Below, one piece after another: positions 46,003 to 58,326 of a DNA stretch of 64,000 nucleotides. The notes under the pieces were generated by a model. It made no database searches. It saw only the letters and a list, made by a program, of their open reading frames with translations, and had not been told where the DNA came from. The stretch lies in assembly GCA_017979445.1 (NCBI GenBank), contig CM030719.1, positions 26,865,317-26,929,316 on the forward strand, read 5' to 3'. This stretch comes from Akebia trifoliata. Its lineage: Eukaryota > Streptophyta > Magnoliopsida > Ranunculales > Lardizabalaceae. How positions within the stretch are numbered: position 1 is the first letter of the stretch; every line of letters begins with the position of its first letter. The translations under genes and the position numbers were made by a program.

Positions 46003-47857
46003 AATTCACTTGAAGGAGGTGGTTTTGGTGAGAAGAAGAGTAGAAGACATGACACACCCTATGTTACGACTCCAAAGAGTAGTAGCCTTGTAATGGCCGA
46101 ATGTTAGAGAAGAGAAAATACAGCTAACCCATTAAAAGCCCCATTGGAAACATAGAGATTATAGAAGTTTTGGTGGTTGAAAATTAAAATATAATTTTTA
46201 GTAAAAAATCCTCTCAAATAAGAAAAATCACCAAAAACAGACACACGGATTCAGACCTTCTTCAATGCTACTGCCGCAATAAAACATACCCATTAAGGAA
46301 AAGGAAAAACAATCAAAAAGAGATCATTACTTAATGCACCTTGTGGAAGGGACTTCTTTCTGGTCCCCCCAACTTTTTTTTCATAACTTGATCATCTATT
46401 TAATTAACTTTTTCTTTCTTAATGCCTCCTAACCCTCTTTCAATTGGTGAGATCGATGATTTAAATTGTTTTGATTGACAATTCAAATCTGTGAGATTTA
46501 CCTATGTTCCAATTGTCAAGATCACCTTTTACAACTGTTGAGATCAAAGATTGTAAATCGTCAATCTCGACATTTGAACATGAGTCATCGAGATCAACCT
46601 TGTTACAATAGTCTCTCAATGTTTTAATTTGAATCATCAAGATCAACAATTTGAGTTAGCCATTTTATTGGGTTGAGGGGATATTAAGAAAGAAAGATTT
46701 TACTAATTGGGTTTTTAAGATACCACTTCAAACTCATGGGGCATTTAGAAATATATCCCGGGGAGCATTGTCTATTTAGTCATTTTCACAAAAGAAAGTG
46801 AAATGACCTTTGATTTGTAGATTTCACAAGTAAATTATATAGATACGTTTAACAACATTTAATAAATGCAATTTAGCCCCTATTAAATGTTATAATAATT
46901 GAATAAAGAAAGGAAAAAAAGAAGAATGAAAAAATTGCTCTGAGACACATCATAATCTACATTATCTTATAGACAACAGATGTTTCTATTCTGGTTGAAA
47001 TCAAAGATGCAAATAGGTTGCTAACGAATTTGTCTTCAAGATACAACAGAACCTAGTTATGCCGAAATTGTATATTTTCTCAAAATTTGTACTAATCTTA
47101 AGAAAATTTGTCACACAGAATTTCAAATATACAAATATCTTTTATGTTATAAAAAAAAACATGAAAAATAATTTAATTAAGAGAGAGAGAGATTAATTTT
47201 TAATCAATTTTCTTTTTTAAATTCAGATTTTCTCATATTTATATACAAAGAAGGGTTTCAAATTTTCCAAAGAGGTATGTGCACAAAGGGTGCCTTAAAT
47301 CAAATGGGTATCTCAATAGAGAGACAATCATTGCCTCCTTTAGATTCAAATTGAATCAAAATCTGGTTTTAAATCCGAGTGCCTACTAAAGGGTACAATT
47401 GAAGAAAATGACTCTTCTGTTGTTAAAAATATGTGAAAAATAAAAAGTTAGAATTACTTAGGATTTAATCTCATAAGTAGTAAGTAAGATACTTCAGTTA
47501 CTCCCAACCTATGATATTTACTATATCATTTTAAAATCACACCAAATTAAAAAATAATTTAAAGTTACCAAATAAAAGAAATTAATTTTATTTTAATTAA
47601 CACTAAAATATAAAATATATTTAATTTTTAACACTAAATTCAAGTTTAGATTTTTGAATGTTAGATTATTATTATTTTTACTAATTATAAAATAAATTTG
47701 CGATCTTTTCAAATTGATGATTTTTGTAAAATTGTTGGATTGTAATTGTTCAAAATATTAAGGGTAAAATTTAAAATCTTATATGTAGTCTGTATTGACT
47801 TATAACATCAAATTTGATGGGTTAATGAATGTCCCATCAAAATTATGTGGTATCCAC

Positions 47858-48785
47858 CACTACGTGAGAAAATAGGTAAATTTGACGCAAAAATATTTAA
47901 AATTTACCTCTTTTTTGCATATAGCATTCAAAAGGATCGCGTCGAATTTATCCTTTTTTCATGTAATACACGTAATACTAGGGTTCTTACGTCAAGTAAA
48001 AATCTAGTATCTCTCTCTTTATAAATAAGTAGTCGGCTCTTCTTCTTTACACAATTATTCTATTTTTCAAATATAAAAATTTTCATTATCTCAAAATATA
48101 AGAAGAGTCAGAATAGCACACATATTCTTCACAGATCGAGATCGATGCATTGCTTATAGATTATTGGAAAAGTTATTCCATATATTTTACGTTTATTATT
48201 TTTGTTTGATTATTGTTTTATTCAAGATCAAATCCTAGGTTTGTGGTTATAAATACATGAAATTTTACAGCATATATGTAATGGCAAAGAACTCTTAACT
48301 CAAGTGCTGTATCAATTTAGACAGTAGTCTCCTTCATGGACTTATTTCCCAACTTTTCAAAAATCATTATGGAATGGCAAAGAACTCAAACTGCTTTTCT
48401 CTTTCTTCTCTTCTCATTATTGAGAAAACCTTGATTTGATTAATCAACTTCTTAAGTTAATTTTTATTCTACAAATTTGAATAAGTGTAGGATATACATG
48501 GAGGTATAAAAACTTACAAGCATCCAACTAGACTCATTCATTATGTGAAAATTGGAAAATTCTACAGGAAAATTCGACGGGTCAAGGCCCATGAATTTTA
48601 GAAATCAAAATTTGACGGCTAGGGTCGTCGTAATTTGTGATGTTCCCTACGTTTGATGACTTAGAACCGTCAAATTTCTCTCATCCTCCATTAATTTGAC
48701 GATTTCGACCCGTTAGAAGAAAATATTCAACAATGATAAATTTGACGACTTCAGGCCGTTGCATATGAGCTTTTTTTCACATTGT
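47858..48785. mobile_element. CACTA-type (En/Spm) non-autonomous element, right end uncertain
   Basis: CACTACGTGAGAAAATAGG at 47,858 fits the conserved CACTA terminus (CACTAC..GAAAA). The next bases and the 48,560-48,780 stretch are rich in the subterminal motif tttgacg/cgtcaaat with inverted partners (tttgacggctagggtcgtcg; cttagaaccgtcaaattt; aatttgacgatttcgaccc). A matching ...GTAGTG right terminus was not found, and no transposase is encoded. It may be truncated. Confidence 0.5.
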
Positions 48786-48990
48786 GATTTTCGTTACCAA
48801 TTATTAAAATTTTTGATAAATTAATCAATTACACTTATTATAAGAAAACATTGATTTGATTAATCAACCTCTTATGTTAAAATTTAAATTCTACAAATTT
48901 GAATAAGTGTAGAATATACGCAGAAGTATATAAACTTATAAGCATCCAACTACACTCATTTTCGTTACCAATTATTAAAATTTTTGACAC
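48418..48990. repeat. dispersed direct repeat pair (about 120 bp) left of CLH2
   Basis: The order ttgatttgattaatcaac, ttctacaaatttgaataagt, gtaggatatac/gtagaatatac, agcatccaacta, actcatt occurs at 48,418-48,547 and 48,841-48,960. In addition, ttttcgttaccaattattaa occurs at 48,788 and 48,959. Confidence 0.75.
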
Positions 48991-49165
48991 ATACACTCTT
49001 AGGTAACGTAATCACCATGTACAATACATGATAAACCGAAAATAGAAGGCATTACCAACCAAACAAAACCAATTTACAGCTCTGTCGGCAAATTAAACAG
49101 GTTTTCGTGTTCCCATTATGTGATCAGCAGTTGATACAATCTTAAGTACTAAACCATTTTAATTC

Positions 49166-51545
49166 TCATATTCGAAAATCGACATTTTGTAGCTCCACCG
49201 GTCCAATTTCTTGCCCATCCCTAATAGCTCTTAACTCACTATGATCACCTTCAAGATACGCTTTCATGAACGCAACCACAATACCTCCCACGAATCTCCT
49301 CATCGGCTCCCTCGATTTTCCATTCTTACACGTACAATATGTAACCTTCCCTCTTATCCCTCTCGTATCATCGTCAAGCATATCTGTATGACCATAGTCC
49401 TTAACAACAACATAACATGCCGGGGAGCGACACTCATTAAAAAAATCCTTATGGTTTACTCCATTTGGAGCACAAGGAGGGAAGAGTGGGTTCTTCTTTA
49501 ATTCTCCCAAGCCCGACCCAACAACCAATACTGCCATGTCAAGATCGAAGGATCGAGGGACGTAAGTGAGAACTGGTGGAGGTGTTTGTTTCCCTTTGTC
49601 CATTCCATCGACCGGGTCTATGCCCATCAAAGCCGAATATTTCAATGAAGTGTTAGTGTTTCTTAGAGCAAGTGCGAACGCAACCTTTCCACCTCGACTA
49701 TGCCCTGCAAGGCCTAGCTTGTTTAGACTTGGTCGAATTATCGAAGGAAGCACAAAATGTAATCCATCTGATAACCAATCTGTTATAGCTTCAGCTGATT
49801 TTATTTCCTCACTTGTATCTGGCCCAGCCACATTGTATAACTATTGAAATACAAGAAAAGAGAGATGTGGGAAGCTGATATGTAATATATTACATTTTAG
49901 TTTAAAAGCTAGAAACTATAGAATCTTATAGGCCTTGTTTGGAACATGGTGCATTCCACGAAAGTGCTTCTATAGAAGCTCACCGGTTGGACACACTTTC
50001 CATGGAAGCACTTTTTCACGGTTGATATTTGGCAACAATGTTTAGGAAACACTTAGAAAATCGGTTTTTTATTAACATTTGATAAATACTTCAAAAAATT
50101 TAGACTTTGTAGCCATTGAATTCATATTATTGAAAGGGTCGACTTGACTAGCCTGACTAAATACTTAGAATCGTTGGACCCACATCGATTACTAGATTGG
50201 CAATCCAACGCCATAGTCCTCTAGATTTCATTAAAAAATTCAGATTAAAATAAAATTTCAAAAATATATATTTTCAGCTTCATCCAAGTTTTTAAAAAAT
50301 GGACCGTACCGAACTCCCAAATTTAAAATTAAAATTCAACAGTGAAAAATATTTTTTCTTTTCAATTGTTTTTTGAAGTTCTTATAATTTTGTACTTTAC
50401 ATCCTAGTGTCGACCAAACGTGTTTTTGGATACTACAAGGTGATACAGTCAGGAAACTTTCCTTACTTGATAAGGAAAGTATTTTTCTTATAGAAATACT
50501 AGAATAGACTGGGGGTATTTTAGTTATTAACTAGTAAAAGCAAGACTGTTCACATACTAAAAATATCATATTAATTGGTGATTTCTAGTGAGTTCTAATT
50601 AAGGGTTTTATGGAGCTCAATTACGTCATTACCCAATCTATACGAAACCATTTGGTTTAGGAAAATGTTGAAGTAACATTTAAATTGACATCATTTTAGA
50701 CATTGCTGACATGGATGTGTCTCCAGAATCATAGATACTTTTTATCGAGATATGAGTGAGAAACATTTATGATTCTGTGCACTCCCATGTTTGAAACAAT
50801 GTCAATTTCAATGTCACTCCACCACAACTCTTTAAATTATCGTATCATGGAACTATTTTAGGACTTGATAGGGGATTGCTTTATTGCAACATATTTACAA
50901 GGACATTAAATAGTCTAATTAATGTCCATTTGGTCGAGTGTACCTTTTAATCTAAATGTTCATTTTGTTATTATTATATTTGTATTTTAGATATTTTACT
51001 AAGATTAATTTACATACAGATGGATTCTTTTCTTTTACCTAAATATAACATCAAATTGCTTCTTTGCAAAAAATAAAAATTAAAAAAAATATATGTAAAA
51101 CCGTCTAATAATAATTCATTTTTGAAGTTGACTTATTATTAATCACAAAATACCTAAAAATCATATATAATAATAAGAAAACTGATGCTCAGATTACATG
51201 ATCTTATATATAGACGATAGGTAGTTGAAATTGATATCAAACCATGGATTCAAAAATGAAAAAACGAAGTCATAGATGAAAGTAGAAACAGACCTGAGGA
51301 GCAATAACAATGAATCCATGAGAAGCTATGTGTTGGAGAAGTTGAGAGTAGAAAGAGTTAAAGAGAAGATAACCATGCAAAAACACTAGTATTGGGAATT
51401 CTCCTTCTTCCGAAGGCATCGCAATAAGAACAGGTTTTGGAGGAAGAACACAAGGAGAAGAAGATGAGGTCTTTGAGTCAACTCGCTTAAGCAACACAAG
51501 GTACTTCCCCAACTCGAAAACATTTTTAGAGCTACAAGAAGACAT
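49166..51545 (-). CDS. CLH2: chlorophyllase, CLH2 type (two exons)
   Basis: Chlorophyllase (EC 3.1.1.14) hydrolyses the phytol ester of chlorophyll to chlorophyllide. Exon 1, 51545-51294 (84 codons), ends APQ at a CAG/GTCTGT donor; exon 2, 49840-49166, begins LYNVAGPDT after TTTCAATAG. Phase 0; total 308 aa, close to the roughly 320 of Arabidopsis CLH2. The start MSSCSSKNVFELGKY resembles CLH2 rather than CLH1. The lipase motif GHSRGG gives the nucleophile Ser near residue 132; candidate acid Asp lies in GIDPVDG (159 or 162) and His in YGHTDMLDDD (near 235). Strong family words: KGKQTPPPVL, NPLFPPCAP, GIRGKVTYC, RRFVGG. No lesion is seen. The CLH2 branch is usually predicted to be plastid-targeted, but no clear transit peptide is visible here. 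The intron carries a family B MITE. Lies tail-to-tail with nothing coding for 7 kb on its left. Confidence 0.96.
49841..51293. other. CLH2: CLH2 intron content
   Basis: Single 1.45-kb intron. Near 49,930 the words ggccttgtttggaacatg resemble the start of Harbinger/Tourist-type MITEs, but no matching end was found. A family B MITE copy occupies 50,660-50,835; the rest is A+T-rich and featureless. Confidence 0.5.
50660..50835. mobile_element. MITE, family B copy 3 (about 175 bp)
   Basis: gttgaagtaacatttaaatt at the left and aatttcaatgtcactccacc at the right are imperfectly inverted. Internal gacatggatgtgtc, tttatcgagat and gagaaacatttatg match the copies at 3.2 and 30.8 kb. Confidence 0.6.
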
Positions 51546-51577
51546 CTTAAGTTTCTTTCCTAAACTTGTTCTTGTCT

Positions 51578-51586
51578 CTTTATATA
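51578..51586 (-). promoter_or_regulatory. CLH2: TATA box of CLH2
   Basis: Minus strand TATATAAAG, only 33 bp before the ATG at 51,545. With normal TATA spacing, transcription would begin about 5-12 bp before the ATG, an unusually short leader. A more distal start is the alternative. Confidence 0.5.
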
Positions 51587-51599
51587 ATAATAATTGGAG

Positions 51600-52238
51600 A
51601 TAAGTCTACATGTCTTTATTCTAGCCTCACCTTACTGAGTGATAAGATTCTTTCCTTAGTCCCTACTCCATCTTGTTAGGGCAATCAATTGGGCCCAATC
51701 ATACGGCCTGGCCAGATTAAAAGAGTTAGGTTTAGGGCCTTGACATTGAGCCCACAATGGTAGGATCAAGTTCAAACAAAATTTACCTGTTAAAATCCAG
51801 CTTAAAATTTGTTTTCTACATTGATCCTCATTAATATCAAAGGTTTTGTTTTGTGTTAAACGTCCAATTTCATGAAGAATGAAAATCGTCACTTGAAATA
51901 ATTTAAATTCATTTAAATATTTTATGATTTTTTTTTTTTTTTAACTTTTATAAAAGATTTGATCCATCATTCCATAGAGTAGTAACAGATCATGATCTAT
52001 TATAGATCGTTGATTTAGAAATGCCACTCCACACTTTGGTGGATAAATGGGACACAACTGTGTTTTCAAACTGATTACCAAGGCTGTCAATGAGCTGGGA
52101 TGGGCTGAATTGGGCTAAGATTATACAGTATAGGTCCAAGTTCGACAGACTTGGACCCAGCGTGTATGTACCAAGGTGTTTTAACATTTTTTTTTTAATG
52201 ATGTTAAAAATCGCACTATCAACAATTGAATTTAGAAG
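51600..52238. other. intergenic left of MITE A copy
   Basis: No gene. Contains hAT-like wording such as aaggctgtcaatgagctggg near 52,080 and ggcccaatcatacggcctgg near 51,693, but no complete element. Confidence 0.4.
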
Positions 52239-52413
52239 AATGATTTTTGACTCCCCCCTCCTACATACGCCCATGACGTGGCATGTGCCAAAACCATAGA
52301 TCTTTTTCCTTGGGATGTGCAGTTGTGTATATTGAGGAAACGTTTTGTGGTTCTAGCCCATGCCACTTCAAGGAGCCTATGTTTGAGGGGGTGTTAGAAA
52401 ATCACGACTCTTG
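52239..52413. mobile_element. MITE, family A copy 2 (about 175 bp)
   Basis: Left gaatgatttttgactccccc and right gggggtgttagaaaatcacg are inverted. The inner gacgtggcatgtgccaaaac / gttctagcccatgccactt also pair. Same end wording as 2,925-3,150. Confidence 0.55.
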
Positions 52414-53640
52414 AATTTAAGACTTTTTCGTAAGAAAAGTGTCACAAAAACCAGTTTTAATAAGTAATTATTATATATATGACAGTATTTTTTACTACAT
52501 TTACTTTTTAATAATGACTCGGGATCCAATATAGTGTCTCGTACGCTATAGTTAGTATTTAAAACACTTTGCACTCCTAATCAAGCCGTTTAGGCAGCTC
52601 AAGGTATTTGTTTTCTTATCAAATTGTGCTATAGGCACCTATCTATTGAAATGGGACACCTCATGGGAGATGGACTCTTCAATAATACCCATGTCCAATT
52701 ATGTTGTGTTGGTTTTTAAATAATAAATGCTTGTTGCCACCAACAAAGCATTTAAATGCGAATACTAAAATATCATTAATATTTATTATGTAAAAGATAA
52801 GCATTTATTAAGTAAAAGATCAATATATCCTTATTGTTATTTTTAATTAAAAGATAAAATAAATAATAATATTATGAAAAATTAAATGTGACGGAGAATT
52901 CTAACGTCCCCGTGAGATCTTTGACATTAGTATTCTCCTTTACATAAAATATTTTATATATAAATAATCAAACAGGCAATTGACCTAACATGCTTAAGTC
53001 CTAAATCCAAACTCAATCCCTGACTAGGCCAAAACCTTCATTGACATTCCTGCTGATGGTATATGTCCCCCCAATTTCGAGCTTCTCTTGTAGACTACTA
53101 AAATGACTTAAATGCAATTATCTTCAACTTTTAATCAAAAACCTTTAATTTTTCTTTTCCTAAAATCATTCATCTACAAGCCCTTCAACATCTTTGGTGA
53201 ATCATTATCAATTTATTAAACTTCATTTTCAATTTATCGTGTTTAACCTCAATATCTAATCCCTAATACAGAACCCTTGACTTTTTTTAGTGAAATTCTA
53301 TCATATTCTATTAATTTATCCATGAAAAATCATTAATCTATGTCATAACTCCTAAAATAATTCATGATAAATTAAGGACTTTTGTTGATGTGGACGAAGT
53401 TGAGGCGAGTACATTTAGGTCATCTTCAATAAGCCTATCAGAGTAAACTGTCAAGTCTACCTCAAAATAACTAACGATTCAATCCACGTGTCAACTACTC
53501 CAATTTCCACGTGTCAACTAAGTATCATCCACCACCCGTCATACGAAACGGCACGATAACGATACGCATTCGCAGGAGATGGGGAAATCGTTCGTTAATC
53601 AAAAACTCAAAATTCGAACCTTAAACCGTGTTAGATTTTC
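52414..53640. other. intergenic upstream of LFG gene
   Basis: A+T-rich. A weak inverted pair (ggagaattct near 52,895 and agtattctcc near 52,930) is present, and ccacgtgtcaa occurs twice near 53,490-53,520 (ACGTG core, G-box-like) about 320-350 bp before the LFG ATG. No gene seen. Confidence 0.45.
53485..53520. promoter_or_regulatory. LFG: paired CACGTGTC motifs upstream of LFG
   Basis: ccacgtgtcaacta occurs twice within about 35 bp, roughly 315-350 bp before the ATG. CACGTG/ACGTGTC cores are bound by plant bZIP and bHLH factors and include ABA-response-type elements. Function is inferred only. Confidence 0.4.
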
Positions 53641-53832
53641 TCCTCTCTTTCTCTTTATAGAAACCCTAATCTCGCGGTTTCTTTCATCCAATATCAGAAA
53701 CCTATAAAATTTATAGAAATTGAGAAAAATTACGCGTAATTCTAATTATGTAAAAGAGTCCAATAGAGATTTCTTTGCAACAAAAACCATTAATTTGTTC
53801 TTCCAATAATATTCTAATTCGTTTTTGCGAAG

Positions 53833-56750
53833 ATGGGAAAACAGAGCGACATTGAGGCAGGAAACCAGCAACTCTATCCAGCAATGCTTGAGAATCCAGC
53901 CCTTCGATGGGCCTTTATTCGTAAAATCTACACAATCTTAGCCGTCCAATTGCTTCTCACCATTGCTGTTGCTGCTGTAGTTGTTTCTATCCATCCGATT
54001 GCGAAATTCTTTGTGTCTTCTACTCTCGGATTGGTGGTTTACATTCTTATCATTATCTCCTCCTTCATAGGTGAAAAAAAATCAATTTTTTTTTTAATTG
54101 GAAAATAAAAATGTGATCTTATAGAAGAAACCCTTTTTTTTTAATTGAATTTTTGTTTTTTAATTGGGGAGTTATTGTGAATTTCTCTTTGAAAAAATTT
54201 GCAGTTTTGTTGCCTCTGTATTTCTATCAGCAAAAGCATCCGGTGAATTTGGCTCTCCTTGCTCTGTTTACGGTTCTAATTGCATTCTCTGTTGGATTAT
54301 CATGCGCGTTTACAAGCGGTAAGAACAACAAAAAATAAACCAAACGTTTGTTTTTGTTTCATTTGAATTAGACAAGTGGACCCATTTTTATTATTATTTT
54401 TTTTAATTTTGTGTTAGAAAATAAAGGCCTAATGTGTATTTGATTCGAACCCAACAAAAATACCTAGGTGGGGGAAAGTTAAGCCATATCTCTTTGGGGT
54501 GTGGGAGGTCATGGTTGGCTTTGTGTCACTCCTCCTATGGTTGGAACCTGAGACTTGGTTTTGACTTTGATACCAAATGACATTTACCCAACTAATAATA
54601 CACCAAAATATATCTTGGTGTCAATGGTCTGGAAAGTAATACCCATATCTGGTTCGGGTCTTTTATCTATTTGAATGCCCTTGTGAAGGTTACTTGGTAA
54701 TTTAACCAAATATCTATTATGCCACACCTTCTGAAAAGAAAATCTAAAAAAAAAGAAGGAAAAGAAAAGAAAGTAAAAGCTTTTAGAATAAGATTTTCAT
54801 TTTGAATCCTCTTTCCATAATAAGCAAATAATGTAAGTAATTACACAAAGAGAGAGTAAGAACACAATACGTACAACACGAAATTTTATGTGGTTCACCT
54901 GAAGATTATATATCCACGGAGATATGAGTGTTGGAGCTCGATTTCATTATATAAAAAAATAGGGTAAATTTCATACAATGAATCATCTCTTTCTATCACT
55001 TAATTTCATCTTCTTCTAAATCTCAATCTTCATAAATCTCTCAACTTTTCGTCTCTTAAGTTTTCTCCCTTTCTCTCCTCTCTCCACTAGAAAGACTTAG
55101 ACTTACAAAAGAAAACAAAACCTCTTTTGGAACATCACATAAGTGGGTCACTTACATAAATTATAAGTAAAACCCAAAATACCTTGGATCGATCTAAAAT
55201 CAAACATACTTGGACCGGGCCCAATATATTTTGAGCTATACAACAAGAAGATCATTATTGTATTTTACACTGAAAACCCTTAATTTAATTTTCCATTTTG
55301 TGGAAGAGAGGTTTTAACTTCATATCAAAGTTATAGAAGTACATTTGCTACATTTTATTTCTCATTAGTAAAAGAAACTCTAATCCTAATTGAACAATAA
55401 ATAATGAATTTGTTTTTATTTGTTGATCTCTGGCTTGATTTTGGATGATTCCTTCATCAAACAACAAAGTATTTATTCATATTTTTGAGTAACAAGGAAA
55501 ATAGAGTATTGGTCTTATACCAATGTTGGAAAAATAGTTAACTTCGTTCCTAAGTTATAAAAGAATTTTTTATTTTTTATTTTTTTATTTTTTTATTATT
55601 AATCTTTTTATGTAAATCTGACTTTAATGAGATCAATAAATTGGTGATGGCGGAAATTGAACCTAGGTCTATGATATCATTATCCCCCACCTGTTTTTAT
55701 TGTTTATTATTGAAATTTTATCTTTCATGAAATTTTATTTTGTTGGATTTTCATTTTTGATTTTGAAACATAGTTTAAATTTCTCAAGAACATGAAGCCT
55801 ATGTCATGAATGTTGTCAAAAGCTGTGCCTAGACGCCACCTGTTTTTTGTTTTTTTTTCCCCATTACCTTTATTACATATAGAAATTTTATAACATCAAT
55901 TTTTTTTTTTTTTCGTTTTAAGGCCTAGGCCCTAAGGAGGTCCACTGCCTTGGATCCATGATGCTTTTAACAACCTTGATATTGTCATTAATTCAAATCA
56001 TAATATTTGTTTTGTCAAGGCATGTGTTTTAGATATTTGCTTTCGATATACATCGTTTGGCTTTCTTCTCACCCTTACAGTCTTAAACTTCCATTAAAAA
56101 AAGGGGTCTTATTAACGCGTGCCATAAACACATATTAAAGTGCAATAAATACACCTTGAAAATTAACATCTAAGGGTATTTTGATATAAAATAAAATAAA
56201 AAAGATTTTTTAGGATATTTTTTATACAAAATTCAATTCTCTGGATGTATTTATTGCACTTTAACGTGCGTTTTTAACAAGACCCTTGAAAAAATGCATG
56301 ATAATTTTGTCATACTTCTTTTATTATTTCCTTTTGATGTACTTATTATTATTTTTTTTAATAATTTATTTATTTTTATTTTATATCTTTTGATCTAACA
56401 CTCATTCATCTCAATATCATCATTTAAAACTTTACAATCCTTAAAATATGTTTTTTGAAAGTTATGAATCTTCTTCTATGCTAAAAAAATTTCTCTGTTA
56501 GCTGTGTCTTAAATAGAAGATAGCTTTGATGATTGACCCTCCTTGGTATGAATCTGAATTGATTTTATCTTATCATCGTCTCTTTTTATCCCTAACTTGT
56601 TCTCCATACCCTAACCCATAATTTGTGGTCTGACTCATACCCCACAATGGTTAGTGCGACTTTGTAAATTTCCCTGGTTCTTATATTATAGATAAGGCTG
56701 ATAGAGACATACCCACCCACCTCTCTAGGTTTTGGTAAATAGTTGATATC

Positions 56751-56785
<35 letters not shown>

Positions 56786-58004
56786 ATACCCTCAACATTT
56801 TCAAACTAATGGTAGACACCCCTTGATTAAGGTCTTTTATACGAGTCTAATAACAGATACTTACCAAAATACCTTCATCTTCACCCAAAAGATTTCGTCT
56901 TCGAGACATTGAAGGATGAATTCATTCATTTCGGCTCATTTACAATGAAAACATATAAGAATGTGAAGATAAAATATAATAAAATGAATAAGAAGACTAG
57001 AATCCTTGGATTGAGTATTAGAAGCCCAATATTTTCACAGAATACTTACTTGGTAAGTCTGTTTCGTAATCGAGTGCCTTCCAAGAACCCCTATACTTCA
57101 ATATCCTGATATTATTAACCGCTATAGGTTTTAATGGACAAAACCCATGGTCCAAAAGGTTGAAATGATCCAGGACAGGTATTGGTCCTACACAACCAAT
57201 AAGATGGGCTCATAAACCCATCAAATATAAGTTGGCCGACAAACCAACTAGTCTGGTTGTCGCCCCCACACCAAAGGAGAAGCTAGCAATAGCATAATTG
57301 GACAATTGATTTGAGACACTATACAGCCTTAAATTATTATGCCATGCTCTTATGTTTATTTTGTTGACATGAACACTGTGCCTTGGCTTTGCATTTGTAA
57401 TGTACAAATGTTTATGAGATTGAGCAATAACCTTATAAGAAAAGAAAAAAAAAAGGCTAATTTTGGATTTGGGTCTTGAGTCTCTATGCATCTGAGAGTC
57501 GTTGACATCTCTATTTGTTGACAGAGAAGGTTATCCTCGAAGCTGCAATTCTAACAGCCGCGGTGGTCATAAGCCTCACTGTCTATACATTTTGGGCTGC
57601 AAAGAGGGGACATGATTTCAATTTTCTTGGGCCCATCTTGTTCAGTTCCCTCATAGTTCTTATTATCTTTGGTCTCATTCAGGTATTTTTTATCTTCAAA
57701 TCTAGACATATATATTTTTTTCTATGTTCATTAATTTCTAGATAAAGAAATTCGTTTGGAACTTTGATTTGTGACTCTTGTTTCTAAATTTTGGTAGATC
57801 TTTTTTCCCTTGGGGAAGATTTCCGTGATGATCTACGGTGGATTGGGGGCTATCATATTCTCGGGATATATCATTTACGACACGGACAACCTGATTAAAC
57901 GATACTCGTACGATGATTACATCTGGGCCGCTGTTTCCCTTTATCTTGACATCATCAATCTCTTCCTCTCCTTACTTACCCTCCTTAGAGCTGCTGATAG
58001 TTAA
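53833..58004 (+). CDS. LFG: LIFEGUARD / BAX inhibitor-1-like membrane protein (four exons)
   Basis: LFG proteins are seven-helix TMBIM-family membrane proteins that modulate calcium leak, cell death, powdery-mildew susceptibility and, for Arabidopsis BIL4, brassinosteroid signalling. Exons 53833-54070, 54205-54318, 57525-57682 and 57798-58004 join with GT-AG and consistent phases (1, 1, 0) into 238 aa, the normal size. The start MGKQSDIEAGN, then LENPALRWAFIRKIY, matches the family N terminus. Visible helices begin at about ILAVQLLLTIAVAAVVV and continue through AFSVGLSC, VVISLTVYTFWAAKRGHDF, LFSSLIVLIIFGLIQ and ISVMIYGGLGAIIFSGYI. The C-terminal YDTDNLIKRYSYDDYIWAA and LLTLLRAADS words carry the acidic residues of the TMBIM di-aspartyl region. 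At the exon 2/3 junction this gene reads SEKVILE where relatives I recall have SGKVILE. Intron 2 is large (3.2 kb) with MITE and microsatellite content. Closest to BIL4/LFG2-LFG4. Confidence 0.95.
56103..56287. mobile_element. MITE with 45-bp terminal inverted repeats (about 185 bp)
   Basis: Left ggggtcttattaacgcgtgc with aaagtgcaataaataca just inside. Right tgtatttattgcactttaac leads to gtttttaacaagaccc. The pairing is near-perfect over the inner part. Located in LFG intron 2. Confidence 0.7.
56754..56783. repeat. (CA)n microsatellite
   Basis: Fifteen uninterrupted CA units within LFG intron 2. Confidence 0.95.
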
Positions 58005-58086
58005 AGTCCTTGTTTTCTGTTTAGCTTTTACTTCATATATGAACCAAAGAGAAGCCAATGCAGTGAAGTATGTGAGCTCCTTTGTT

Positions 58087-58285
58087 GAGAGCATTTTAAT
58101 TGCAGTGGTCCTATACTAAATAGCTTCTTGACTCTTCTTTTTTTTTCTTTTTTGTGTAGAAAGTAACAATTGTCACTGTTATGGACGTGTGTTGGCAAAT
58201 ATGTACTAAAACCTAACCTTTGATTGTCTATTAAACTCCATTGTGGAACATTTCAATTGCAATGGTCCTAAACTCAATTACTTCT

Positions 58286-58326
<41 letters not shown>

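Larger units (their letters stand above)
44106..47634. repeat. tandem duplication, copy B with insertions (about 3.5 kb)
   Basis: Collinear with copy A but enlarged by about 55 bp near 44,148-44,200, by about 1.43 kb at 44,573-46,002, by about 65 bp near 46,060-46,125 and by about 215 bp at 47,010-47,229. The large insert contains a family E MITE and ends in a GT/GA microsatellite. Duplication therefore preceded these insertions, or copy A lost them. Confidence 0.78.
54319..57524. other. LFG: LFG intron 2 (3.2 kb), repeat content
   Basis: Holds a stretch at about 54,830-54,970 with the words ttttatgtggttcacctgaa and tgttggagctcgatttc, typical of plant LTR/TRIM-like repeats, a foldback MITE (56,103-56,287) and a CA microsatellite. 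No second gene is supported. Confidence 0.5.
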
